Positions 51,697 to 60,183 of a stretch of 64,000 bases of DNA are shown here, piece by piece. The stretch is from an uncultured Clostridia bacterium (GTDB lineage Bacteria; Bacillota; Clostridia; Oscillospirales; Acutalibacteraceae). The notes under the pieces were generated by a model that saw only the letters and a list, made by a program, of their open reading frames with translations, did no database searches and had not been told where the DNA came from. Every line of letters begins with the position of its first letter. The first letter of the stretch is position 1. The stretch is taken from positions 19,978 through 83,977 of the forward strand of contig CAMHEZ010000006.1 in the NCBI GenBank assembly GCA_946184295.1, in the 5' to 3' direction. The translations under genes were made by a program, and so were the position numbers.

Positions 51697-52899
51697 TTGA
51701 GAAAGCATTATAAAATTACCCCCGAGGGAACGAGCGACCTGCTGTTCTCGGAGTGCGTGGAGCGCCGCGCGATTGAGTCGAGAATCTGCCGCATGTTTGC
51801 CCGCGGCGGCTACAACGAGGTACGCACGCCCTTCCTTGAATTTTACGACGTGTTCAATCTGAGCGATGAGGCCATTCCGATGGACAGCATGTATAAGCTG
51901 ACCGACCACAAGGGCCGTCTGATGGTGCTGCGCCCCGACAATACGCTGCCTATTGCCCGTATGACCGCCACCAAGCTCAGCCATGCGCAGTTGCCCATCC
52001 GCGTGTACTATTCGCAGCACAGCTTCGCCATCGGTCAGAGCCTGCGCGGGGAGAGCGACCAGAATGCCCAGACCGGCATTGAACTCATCGGCGCGGGCGG
52101 ACGCAAGGCGGACTTGGAAGTCATCGTCATGGCCATCAACGCCCTGCGTTCCAACCTCAGCGACTTCCGCTTTGAAATCGGTCACGCCGGTATTCTCAAG
52201 GCCCTGTCCGAGAGCCTCGATGTGGACGACGAGACCCGTGAGGAAATCCGCTATGACATCGAATCCAAGAATTACGGCGCGCTGTCCGAGCTGCTGGAAC
52301 AGCTGCCTGACAGCAATACCGTCCGCGCCCTGCGCCAGCTTCCGAGAATGTTCGGCGGCGCGGAAGTATTGGAACAGGCCTACGCGCTTTTTGAGGGCTG
52401 CGGTGTGTCGGCCTATCTCGATGAGCTGGGTGATATCTACAATACCCTTTCCCAACTGGGTCTGGGCGACAAGCTGATTTTTGACTTCGGCATGGTACAC
52501 CGCAAGGATTACTACACCGGCATTCTGTTTGCGGCTTATGCGCACGGTTCGGGCAATCAGGTGCTTTCGGGCGGACGTTATGACAATCTGCTGGAAAAAT
52601 TTGGATTTCCCACCCCTGCCTGCGGCTTCGCGGTTTATCTCGACGAGCTGACTAAGGCCTGCACCGACGGCAAGGACGTGGTGGCCAAGATTCCCGAAAT
52701 CCTGGTGCATTCCGTGGACGGCTTTGAGATCAAGGCGCTGGAATATGCGGCGGGTCTGGCGGAGGAAAAGCAGAATTACGAGTTTTCTGTTTTTGACACC
52801 GTCGAGGAAGCCACGGCTTATGCCAAGGTCAAGGGCATTGGCTGCCTGCATCTGGTGGGCGATACCATCGAAATCATCGCGCTGGGAGAGGGGGAGTGA
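51697..52899 (+). CDS. hisZ: ATP phosphoribosyltransferase regulatory subunit
   Basis: 400 residues from a TTG with GGAGTG 6 bases upstream. A histidyl-tRNA synthetase-like catalytic core (KITPEGTSDLLF; FNLSDEAIPMDSMYKLTD; MVLRPDNTLPIARM) that lacks the tRNA-binding domain. Such proteins are HisZ, which binds the short HisG encoded 4 bases downstream. Their complex starts histidine synthesis. Confidence 0.93.
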   Translation: MRKHYKITPEGTSDLLFSECVERRAIESRICRMFARGGYNEVRTPFLEFYDVFNLSDEAIPMDSMYKLTDHKGRLMVLRPDNTLPIARMTATKLSHAQLPIRVYYSQHSFAIGQSLRGESDQNAQTGIELIGAGGRKADLEVIVMAINALRSNLSDFRFEIGHAGILKALSESLDVDDETREEIRYDIESKNYGALSELLEQLPDSNTVRALRQLPRMFGGAEVLEQAYALFEGCGVSAYLDELGDIYNTLSQLGLGDKLIFDFGMVHRKDYYTGILFAAYAHGSGNQVLSGGRYDNLLEKFGFPTPACGFAVYLDELTKACTDGKDVVAKIPEILVHSVDGFEIKALEYAAGLAEEKQNYEFSVFDTVEEATAYAKVKGIGCLHLVGDTIEIIALGEGE

Positions 52900-52903
52900 G
52901 CAG

Positions 52904-53533
52904 ATGAAACCGTTGAGAATTGCGCTGACCAAGGGCAGACTGGAAAAAGACACGGTGGGACTGTTTGAGAAGATTGGCTACGACTGCTCCGCTGTGCGGG
53001 ACAAGGGACGTAAGCTGATTCTGCCGGTGGGCGACAGTATTGAGGTGGTTCTGGCCAAGGCGCCCGACGTTATCACCTATGTGGAAAACGGCGTATGCGA
53101 TCTGGGCGTCGTGGGCAAGGACACTATCATCGAAAACGGCTCCTGCTTTTATGAAATTCTGGATCTGGGTTTTGGCCGCTGCAAGTTTGCTGTGGCGGGC
53201 AAGAAAGGTATTGACCCGCTGGCCGGTTTTGGCACCAAGACCATTGCTACCAAGTATCCCAACGTCACACGGCGTTATTTTGAATCCAAGGGCATGGACG
53301 TGCGTGTGATTAAAATTGAAGGCTCGGTGGAGCTGGCGCCGCTGCTGGGATTGTCCGATGCCATTGTGGACATCGTGGAGACCGGCACGACCCTGAAAGA
53401 AAACGGACTGGAGGTCAAGGAGGACGTTTGCCCCATCTCCGCCCGGCTGATCTGCAACACCGCCAGCCTGAAGCTGCGCAAGGCCGAAATAGAAGCCCTC
53501 GCACAGCAGATGGAAGATGCGATTTCGGAGTGA
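52904..53533 (+). CDS. hisG: ATP phosphoribosyltransferase, short form
   Basis: 209 residues from ATG at 52904. KPLRIALTKGRLEKD start, GVCDLGVVGKDTIIE near 65, and the PRPP-binding loop DIVETGTTLKENGL near 158-170. Lacks the C-terminal regulatory domain, so it needs HisZ. Catalyses the first step of histidine synthesis. Confidence 0.96.
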   Translation: MKPLRIALTKGRLEKDTVGLFEKIGYDCSAVRDKGRKLILPVGDSIEVVLAKAPDVITYVENGVCDLGVVGKDTIIENGSCFYEILDLGFGRCKFAVAGKKGIDPLAGFGTKTIATKYPNVTRRYFESKGMDVRVIKIEGSVELAPLLGLSDAIVDIVETGTTLKENGLEVKEDVCPISARLICNTASLKLRKAEIEALAQQMEDAISE

Positions 53534-53539
53534 TGTGAT

Positions 53540-53989
53540 ATGATGATAACCATGAAACAGATAAAAGGGGATATGCTCGAAGAGCTGACGGACCTTTTTG
53601 CCGATGTGTTCAACGCGCCGCCGTGGAACGATACCTGGACACGGGAACAGGCGCATACGCGGCTGCTGGATATCATGAAGCGGCCGAAATTCTTCGGCAT
53701 TGCGGCCTATGAGGAAAACCGCCCGGTGGGAATGGTCATGGGTCACGGCGAGCAGTCCTTCGACGGTATTCATTTTCAGATCTTAGAGATGTGCATTGCC
53801 AATGACAGGAAGGGTCAGGGCATCGGCAGCGATATGATGAGCGAGCTGACCGCCTTTCTCGATGCACAGGGCATTACCTCCATTTATCTCCTGACTATGC
53901 GCGGCGCGGGGACAGAGGATTTTTACCGTCAGCACGGATTTCGGGTCAGCGACCGCATGTGCGTGATGTCGAGAACCCCGAGAAAATAA
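53540..53989 (+). CDS. GNAT-family N-acetyltransferase
   Basis: 149 residues. ILEMCIANDRKGQGIGSDMM is the acetyl-CoA-binding motif A; GVVMVMGHGEQ-like strand precedes it and SIYLLTMRGAGTEDFYRQHGF follows. GGAGTG before ATG. Substrate unknown. Located 6 bases after hisG inside the histidine operon. Confidence 0.88.
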   Translation: MMITMKQIKGDMLEELTDLFADVFNAPPWNDTWTREQAHTRLLDIMKRPKFFGIAAYEENRPVGMVMGHGEQSFDGIHFQILEMCIANDRKGQGIGSDMMSELTAFLDAQGITSIYLLTMRGAGTEDFYRQHGFRVSDRMCVMSRTPRK

Positions 53990-54049
53990 AGCGTGCCAAT
54001 GCTGCTGGATTTGTTTTTTAAATGTTAATGAAATAAGAGGTGTATGGTA

Positions 54050-55249
54050 ATGAAAAAAAAGATAGCGTTATTTGTGGCCATCATGCTGCTGCTTCCCACT
54101 GTCCTTTCGGGCTGTGTGTCCGCTGACGAACTGGCGGAGCGCCGTGCAAAGACGGACGAGATCGGCAAGCAGGCGGAAGAATATATGCGCGGCAAGTACA
54201 ATCGCGGCTTTAAAGTCAAAAAGTGTGAATTTGCCGTGGGTGATGAATATGAGGGGGATTTTTTCATCACATTCAACAACGATGTTCACGCCTTTTACAA
54301 TGGCGATGAGGAAAAGTTTTATGATGACAGACAGACAAGCGTCCTCAATGACGATCTTTACAACGATGTCTGGATGCCGTTGATTAAAGACATCAATCTG
54401 GTGTATGACAACATCGGCAACTGGTCGCAGGACTTCAATCTGGTTTATCGCTATACACGGGGCGGCGAAGAATTTAAATATTGCATGTATCACGATTATT
54501 ACTACGGCGGCGCTCAGCGATTTGCCATGAACAATTACATCTCTGTGACCACCGAGAATCTGATTCTGGTGAGTGACATGCCCCAGACTTCCAGTATTCG
54601 CGGCAAGATCAATGAGTGTATGACCACTTATTTCAAGGGCAAAAATAACGACGTCAAATTTTACATTGTCAATTCCGCTTATCATAAGAGCTATAATTTT
54701 GACCCTGCGACAGTGGATGAAACGGTTGACGGCTGTCTGACGCTCATCAGCTATCGGGACAAAATCGGCACCACCAATCATCAGTTTGTTCCGGTGGACG
54801 GTGTGGAAGGACTTTATGCCATGATCTGTGGTGACAACGGTTATACCTTCAAGAAAGGCGATATTGCCTTGACGCCGGTGAGCAATTCCGACGCGACCGC
54901 AGAGGCAATCCGCAAAAATATGGACGGCAAGGATATGAATTTGGTTGACAAGTATGTGACAAAAAAACGCAGTATCAATTTTGAGCAGCCGATTTATCAG
55001 GTGGAATTGTCTTATAACGCGAAATCACAAAACTACGATGAATACACTCTTGCCTTTGTGATGAAGGACAGTGACGAGGAAATTACTGAATATGCCGACA
55101 TCAAGGAGCGGGAGCGCAGCTTCTTCGGCTACAATATGGACGGCGATTTCTACAACGCGACCTGTTTGACCTCGCCCAACAGCCGTTCCGTGAAATTCAC
55201 CTACGGCAAAAAGGACAACGCGTATTTCTGGTTCGGCACACAGTCGTAA
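54050..55249 (+). CDS. Lipoprotein of unknown function
   Basis: 399 residues from ATG at 54050 (GAGG 9 bases upstream). Lipoprotein signal: MKKKIALFVAIM, lipobox VLSGC with lipidated Cys near 23. The large mature part is rich in Tyr, Asp and Asn, with no family recognised. Follows the acetyltransferase; no promoter seen in the 60-base gap. Confidence 0.7.
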   Translation: MKKKIALFVAIMLLLPTVLSGCVSADELAERRAKTDEIGKQAEEYMRGKYNRGFKVKKCEFAVGDEYEGDFFITFNNDVHAFYNGDEEKFYDDRQTSVLNDDLYNDVWMPLIKDINLVYDNIGNWSQDFNLVYRYTRGGEEFKYCMYHDYYYGGAQRFAMNNYISVTTENLILVSDMPQTSSIRGKINECMTTYFKGKNNDVKFYIVNSAYHKSYNFDPATVDETVDGCLTLISYRDKIGTTNHQFVPVDGVEGLYAMICGDNGYTFKKGDIALTPVSNSDATAEAIRKNMDGKDMNLVDKYVTKKRSINFEQPIYQVELSYNAKSQNYDEYTLAFVMKDSDEEITEYADIKERERSFFGYNMDGDFYNATCLTSPNSRSVKFTYGKKDNAYFWFGTQS

Positions 55250-55270
55250 TTTTTATGGAGGAAATCGCCT

Positions 55271-55729
55271 ATGAAATTAGCAGAGGCATTGCAGGAGCGT
55301 GCCGACCTCAACATCAAAATTGAGCAGCTCAAGGCACGCATGATGAACAATGCGCTGGTGCAGGAGGGGGAGCGGCCCTCTGAGAATCCCGCGGATCTGC
55401 AAAAGGAACTGGACGGCTGCATCGAGCGGCTGGCGCGGCTTATCAGCGGTATCAATCTGACCAACTGCCGCACATTGGTGGACGGTCTGACACTCACCGA
55501 GATGATTGCCAGAAAGGACGCGCTTTCGCTGAAGCTGAAGATTTACCGTGAGTTGGTGAATACGGCTGGCAACACGGTTGACCGTGCGCGTTACAGTGAA
55601 ATCAAAATCATTTCTGCCGTGAACGTCGCGGAGATTCAGAAGCAGGTTGACAAAATGGCCAAGGAGCTTCGTTTGATGGACAACAAGCTCCAGCAAACCA
55701 ACTGGACAACTGAATTGATGGAAAATTGA
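55271..55729 (+). CDS. DIP1984-family protein (septicolysin-like)
   Basis: 152 residues, almost entirely helical. LAEALQERADLNIKIEQLKAR start, NCRTLVDGLTLTEMIARKDAL near 70 and a C-terminal heptad-like region ending NWTTELMEN fit the DIP1984 family, some members of which are called septicolysins. No signal peptide. 21 bases after the lipoprotein gene. Confidence 0.85.
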   Translation: MKLAEALQERADLNIKIEQLKARMMNNALVQEGERPSENPADLQKELDGCIERLARLISGINLTNCRTLVDGLTLTEMIARKDALSLKLKIYRELVNTAGNTVDRARYSEIKIISAVNVAEIQKQVDKMAKELRLMDNKLQQTNWTTELMEN

Positions 55730-55753
55730 ATACAGTGGTAGCAGCATGGCAGG

Positions 55754-55926
55754 GCGAATGTCCAACGCGGCGACTGCGCAAGTCGTTCCCTCCCGGAAGC
55801 CGAAGGGCAGGCTTCACCAAGCACGGTTATGCCCCGACAGCGTACAAATGTACCGTAACGGTTTATCTTTATCACCACGACATTGACTGTGATGCTGCGA
55901 GGGAGGGAACGGGGCGCCGCATTCGC
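55754..55926. repeat. 173-bp imperfect palindrome before hisD
   Basis: GCGAATG-GCGGCG-CGTTCCCTCCC on the left pair in order with GGGAGGGAACG-CGCCGC-CATTCGC on the right. A small hairpin GAAGCC / GGCTTC lies inside. Non-coding. A piece of its end (AGCCGCGAATGCGGCG) recurs at 57303 just after hisD. Confidence 0.65.
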
Positions 55927-56008
55927 GGCTAAGTGAATAAATAATAAAGAATAATGTTGAAAGCGCTTTGCGCTTGGAATGGATTTTTTTGAGGAGGATA
56001 CAGCCATT

Positions 56009-57298
56009 ATGATAAAGATTGTCAAGGCGGACGGTGCGGCGGAACGGGCGTTTCTGGCGCAGCTTCGCGAGAGAAGCGGTGAAACCGACAAGAAGGTGAC
56101 GGAAATTGTCACCGCCATGCTGGACGACATCAAGAAGCGCGGCGACGAGGCAGTCAAGGAATACACAGCAAAATTTGACAACGCCAACCCGGAATTTTAT
56201 GAGGTACCGCGTGAGGTCATTGAAAATGCCGAGAAGGACTGCGAACCGGCCTTTATCGGGGCATTGAAGCGGGCGGCGGAGAATATCCGTGATTTTCACG
56301 CCCGTCAGGTGCAGCAGAGCTGGCTCACGCCCAAGGAAAACGGCGTGATTCTCGGTCAGAGAATCCGCGGGCTGCACAGAGTCGGCGTGTATGTGCCGGG
56401 CGGTACGGCGGCGTATCCGTCATCTGTGCTGATGAACATTATTCCTGCCAAAATCGCGGGCGTGAAGGAGATTATCATGGTCACGCCTCCCTGCAAGGAC
56501 GGCAGCGCCAACCGCGACATTCTGGCGGCGGCCGCCATTGCGGGCGTGGACAGAGTGTTCCTGTGCGGCGGCGCACAGGCGGTGGGCGCGCTGGCTTACG
56601 GTACGGCGGAAATCCCGAAGGTGGACAAAATTGTCGGTCCGGGCAATATCTTTGTCGCGACCGCCAAGCGTCTGGTTTACGGTGCGGTGGATATCGACAT
56701 GATCGCGGGTCCCAGTGAAATTCTGATTGTGGCGGACGGCAACGCGAATCCGAAATTTCTTGCCGCCGACCTCATGAGTCAGGCCGAGCATGACAGACTC
56801 GCTTCCGCGATTCTGGTCACGACCAGCGCGGCGCTGGCCGAGCAGGTAGACGCGGAGCTGGTGCGTCAGAGCGCGATGCTGGAGCGCCGGGAAATCATTG
56901 AGGAATCCGTCGCGAATTACGGCGGCATTATCGTGTGTGACGCGCTCGATGACGCGGTGGACATGGCCAATGAGCTGGCACCCGAACATCTGGAAGTCTG
57001 CGTGGAAAACCCGATGGAGTACATCGGCCGCTTTGATAACGCGGGCTCGGTGTTCCTCGGCAATTACGCGCCCGAACCGCTGGGCGATTACTTCGCGGGC
57101 CCGAACCACGTGCTGCCCACCAGCGGCACGGCGCGGTTCTTCTCGCCGCTGTCGGTAGATACCTTTATCAAGAAATCCAGCTTCATCTATTATAATGAAC
57201 CCGCCCTTCGTGCGGTCAAGGACGACGTCATCAAGCTGGCGGAGACGGAAGGTCTGACTGCCCACGCCAACGCCGTCAAGGTGCGTTTCGAGGACTAG
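56009..57298 (+). CDS. hisD: Histidinol dehydrogenase
   Basis: 429 residues from ATG at 56009, with GAGGAGG 11 bases upstream. YVPGGTAAYPSSVLMNIIPAK near 130-150, GPGNIFVATAKRLVYG and the zinc ligands in SQAEHD near 256 are conserved. Oxidises histidinol to histidine in two steps. Confidence 0.96.
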   Translation: MIKIVKADGAAERAFLAQLRERSGETDKKVTEIVTAMLDDIKKRGDEAVKEYTAKFDNANPEFYEVPREVIENAEKDCEPAFIGALKRAAENIRDFHARQVQQSWLTPKENGVILGQRIRGLHRVGVYVPGGTAAYPSSVLMNIIPAKIAGVKEIIMVTPPCKDGSANRDILAAAAIAGVDRVFLCGGAQAVGALAYGTAEIPKVDKIVGPGNIFVATAKRLVYGAVDIDMIAGPSEILIVADGNANPKFLAADLMSQAEHDRLASAILVTTSAALAEQVDAELVRQSAMLERREIIEESVANYGGIIVCDALDDAVDMANELAPEHLEVCVENPMEYIGRFDNAGSVFLGNYAPEPLGDYFAGPNHVLPTSGTARFFSPLSVDTFIKKSSFIYYNEPALRAVKDDVIKLAETEGLTAHANAVKVRFED

Positions 57299-57302
57299 CC
57301 TA

Positions 57303-57601
57303 AGCCGCGAATGCGGCGGGGAATCCAAGGAGTGCTGGCACCTCTTGGCGGGTGCAGGGCAGCGCCCCATATGCACTAACTTATGGTAAATGAAACTGAT
57401 TTGCATGCCCCCAACCGTCATCTTTGTCGCAATGCGCCGCGGGAACCGCTTTAGCGGTGGAGAGGTCGCAAGACGCGCTTGGATGACCGACAGGGTCAGG
57501 CAAATTCTATAGCACTTCCCTTTTAAGTTAGTGCAAATGGGGCAGCGCCCTGCCAGGGAATGGGGCAGCGCCCCATAAGGCAAGCGGAGCTTGCCGGGCA
57601 A
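57303..57601. repeat. Repeat cluster between hisD and hisC
   Basis: Begins with AGCCGCGAATGCGGCG, then GGCGGGTGCAGGGCAGCGCCCC at about 57343 (as at 51437). Two more GGGGCAGCGCCC units occur at 57539 and 57562, ending with AAGGCAAGCGGAGCTTGCCGGGCAA. The 164-bp element at 57372 interrupts it. No gene in this 367-base gap. Confidence 0.7.
57372..57535. repeat. 164-bp palindromic (MITE-like) element
   Basis: 12-bp perfect inverted ends, TGCACTAACTTA and TAAGTTAGTGCA, flanked by GGGCAGCGCCCCAT-type sequence on both sides. The inside pairs too: ATTTGC with GCAAAT, GTCATC with GATGAC, and a central hairpin ACCGC-TTTA-GCGGT. Non-coding. Confidence 0.75.
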
Positions 57602-57665
57602 CACGCGCTCAGATGAAAAACGCACCCCGGCGAACACAAATCAGATGCAAAAGGAAGTAACCACA

Positions 57666-58724
57666 ATGGCATATCAGCTCAATGAAAAAGTGCGCGATAT
57701 GGAGCCGTATGAACCGATCAGCGGTACCTATCGCATACGACTGGACGCGAACGAGTCCTTTCTGGAAATCCCCGAACATGTCAAAGCGGATATGCTGGGG
57801 CGTATCGGTGCGCTGCACCTCAACCGCTATCCCGACCCGCTGGCGTGGGATGTGTGCAAGGGATTTGGCAAATATTACGGCGTGAAGCCGGAACTGGTGA
57901 CGGTGGGCAACGGTTCCGATGAACTGCTGACGCTGCTTACGCAGACCATCATGATGAAGGGCGAGAAGCTGGTCTATACCAAGCCGGATTTCTCGATGTA
58001 TCAGTGTTATGGCTATCTGGCGGAAAACGTGTGCATTCCGTTTGAGAAAAACGCTGATTTCACCATTGATGTGGACGCGCTCGCGTCTTTTATCAATACG
58101 GAAAAAGCGCGAATGGTTATTTTTTCCAATCCCTGTAACCCCACCGGCGTGGGTCTGCCGCGTACAGACGTGCTGCGGCTGATCGAGAGCGTACCGGACT
58201 GTCTGGTCGTGGTCGATGAAGCTTACATGGAATTTTGGGATCAGTCGGTGCTGGACTGCGTGGAGCAGTATGACAATCTGATGGTGCTCAAAACCTGTTC
58301 CAAATCCCTGCGCATGGCGGGTATCCGCTGCGGTTTCGCGATTGCCAATCCCACCCTCACCAACGCGATGCGGGCGGTGAAATCACCTTATAACGTCAAC
58401 TCCATGACGCAGACCGCCGCCGAAACGCTCTTCGATTATCCCCATGAGTTGGACAGCGCGACCGCCGCGGTTATCGAATCCCGTGATGAACTGTATGCGG
58501 CAGTCAAGGCGCTGGCAGACAAATATCCGGGCAAACTTTCCCTGCTGCCGACATCGGCGAATTTCGTCTATGTCAAGCTGCCCGCGGGTGAGGCAAAACG
58601 CATCTTTGAAGCTATGAAGCAGGACGGCGTGATTGTGAGAAATATGGGAGATTACCTGAGAATTACCTGCGGTACGGCGCATGAAAACGCCGAGGTGGTC
58701 AGGCTGCTGGAGGCGAATTTGTGA
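57666..58724 (+). CDS. hisC: Histidinol-phosphate aminotransferase
   Basis: 352 residues from ATG at 57666 (AAGGAAG upstream). YRIRLDANESF near 22, VTVGNGSDELLTLL near 80 (PLP phosphate loop), FSNPCNPTGVG near 155, and the PLP-binding Lys in TCSKSLRMAGIRCG near 213. Next step after HisB in the pathway; here it comes before hisB and overlaps it by one base (TGATG). Confidence 0.95.
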   Translation: MAYQLNEKVRDMEPYEPISGTYRIRLDANESFLEIPEHVKADMLGRIGALHLNRYPDPLAWDVCKGFGKYYGVKPELVTVGNGSDELLTLLTQTIMMKGEKLVYTKPDFSMYQCYGYLAENVCIPFEKNADFTIDVDALASFINTEKARMVIFSNPCNPTGVGLPRTDVLRLIESVPDCLVVVDEAYMEFWDQSVLDCVEQYDNLMVLKTCSKSLRMAGIRCGFAIANPTLTNAMRAVKSPYNVNSMTQTAAETLFDYPHELDSATAAVIESRDELYAAVKALADKYPGKLSLLPTSANFVYVKLPAGEAKRIFEAMKQDGVIVRNMGDYLRITCGTAHENAEVVRLLEANL

Positions 58725-59311
58725 TGGCGGACGCATTGAGAACCGGTGAAATTGTCAGAACCACCAAGGAAACCGACATTTCTGTCCGGCTGCATCTGGA
58801 CGGGGGAGAGGTACGCATCGACAGCGGCATCGGCTTCCTTGATCATATGCTGACCGCGCTGGGCGTTCATGCCGGCTTTGGACTGACGGTGGCATGCAAA
58901 GGGGACTTGGAAGTAGACGGTCACCACACGACCGAGGACATCGGCATCGCATTGGGTCAGGCTTTCGCGCAGGCGATTGGCGACAAAAAGGGCATTGCCC
59001 GCTACGGCAGCTTTTACATTCCGATGGACGAGGCGCTGGCCTTCTGTTCGCTGGATATCAGCGGCAGACCGTTTCTCGTGTTTGACGCGGATTTTCCCCA
59101 GTGGCGCTGCGGCGAATTTGACTGCTGCCTCACCGAAGAATTTTTCCGTGCCTTTGCGATGAATGCCGGTGTCACGCTGCACATCAAAGCCCTGTACGGT
59201 AACAATTCCCACCATATCATCGAAGCCATCTTCAAGGCGGTGGCTCATGCACTGAAAGCAGCCGTCAAGATCGAGTATGAAGGCACACTTTCGACAAAGG
59301 GTGTTTTATAA
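58724..59311 (+). CDS. hisB: Imidazoleglycerol-phosphate dehydratase
   Basis: 195 residues. The metal-binding motifs DGHHTTED near 64 and NNSHHIIE near 159 are intact, as is FLDHMLTALG near 36. Monofunctional form. Last histidine gene in the window; hisH, hisA, hisF, hisI and the others are not here. Confidence 0.96.
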   Translation: MADALRTGEIVRTTKETDISVRLHLDGGEVRIDSGIGFLDHMLTALGVHAGFGLTVACKGDLEVDGHHTTEDIGIALGQAFAQAIGDKKGIARYGSFYIPMDEALAFCSLDISGRPFLVFDADFPQWRCGEFDCCLTEEFFRAFAMNAGVTLHIKALYGNNSHHIIEAIFKAVAHALKAAVKIEYEGTLSTKGVL

Positions 59312-59342
59312 ATCAGTTGTCCGGTCATGGACAGCGAAAACA

Positions 59343-59394
59343 AACAAGGCAGAGCTGTTTCACATGGGGTTGTGAGAGCTCTGCCTTGTTCGGG
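59343..59394. terminator. Bidirectional terminator after hisB
   Basis: AACAAGGCAGAGCT / AGCTCTGCCTTGTT, 14 bp perfect, loop of 20 bases. Confidence 0.85.
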
Positions 59395-59419
59395 TTTTAC
59401 GGTTTTGCTGGTACGTTGT

Positions 59420-59662
59420 TTAGTTGACCGATTCAAACAGCCTGTCGGCGGTTTCCTTGGTGGCATATTCACTGACCTCCAGCACGCGGATTTTGACCGA
59501 ACGCGCACCGAGCGATACCTCGATGATATCGCCTACTTTGACGTCATAGGACGCACGCGCCGGTTTTCCGTTGACCAGCACACGTCCCGCGTCACAGGCT
59601 TCATTTGCCACTGTGCGGCGCTTGATGATACGGGACACCTTTAAATATTTATCCAGTCTCAA
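59420..59662 (-). CDS. S4-domain RNA-binding protein (RqcP/YabO-like)
   Basis: 80 residues from a TTG with GGAGTG 6 bases upstream; the frame stays open back into the tRNA gene but that is not coding. RLDKYLKVSRIIKRRTVANEACD is the S4 fold start, followed by GRVLVNGKPARASYDVKVGD. The family takes part in the ribosome quality-control and Ala-tailing pathway in Firmicutes (RqcP, formerly YlmH/YabO group). Confidence 0.9.
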   Translation of the reverse strand: MRLDKYLKVSRIIKRRTVANEACDAGRVLVNGKPARASYDVKVGDIIEVSLGARSVKIRVLEVSEYATKETADRLFESVN

Positions 59663-59754
59663 GTGAATCACTCCTTTAAAATCATTGATGCGGCATCGCA
59701 CTAAATTGACCGATAGAGAAAATAAAAACGCACTCATGAAATCATGAATGCGTT

Positions 59755-59830
59755 TGGTGGACGTTAACGGAATCGAACCGCTGACAACCTGCACGTCAAG
59801 CAGGTGCTCTACCAGCTGAGCTAAACGTCC
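59755..59830 (-). tRNA. tRNA-Val (GAC)
   Basis: On the minus strand, 76 bases, including an encoded CCA end. Acceptor stem GGACGTT / AACGTCC, D arm GCTC-AGCTGGTAGA-GC, anticodon arm CCTGC-TTGACGT-GCAGG (anticodon GAC), T arm AGCGG-TTCGATT-CCGTT. Decodes GUC/GUU valine codons. Confidence 0.95.
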
Positions 59831-60183
59831 AAATCTCATTTGAACTTCATTTGCCGGTACTTTTCAGTACTGTGATGGCCTCTCGTCGAGTGCTTAGTTA
59901 TTATACACTGGCAGTATGCGTTTGTCAAGTGTTTTTTTGTTTTTTTCCAAAATTTTTTTGTGGTGTATGTAAACCGCTTGCTGATAGATGCTATTTTCAC
60001 AATAATGACAATTGCGTAATTTTTATGATATTTTAGCAGAAAGCTATTGGCAATCCCACAAAAATATGCTATCATATTTTGTTGTATATTTCAAAATAAT
60101 GTTTGATTTCCTACATGAAAACCGATGCCGCGCAGGCGGCAATATTACGTAACGATCCCAAAGAATAAGAGGCGAATCAGTTC

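Noticed and set aside
59663..59839. Upstream extension of the S4-domain gene
   Set aside because: It would translate the tRNA-Val gene; the TTG at 59662 has a good ribosome-binding site.
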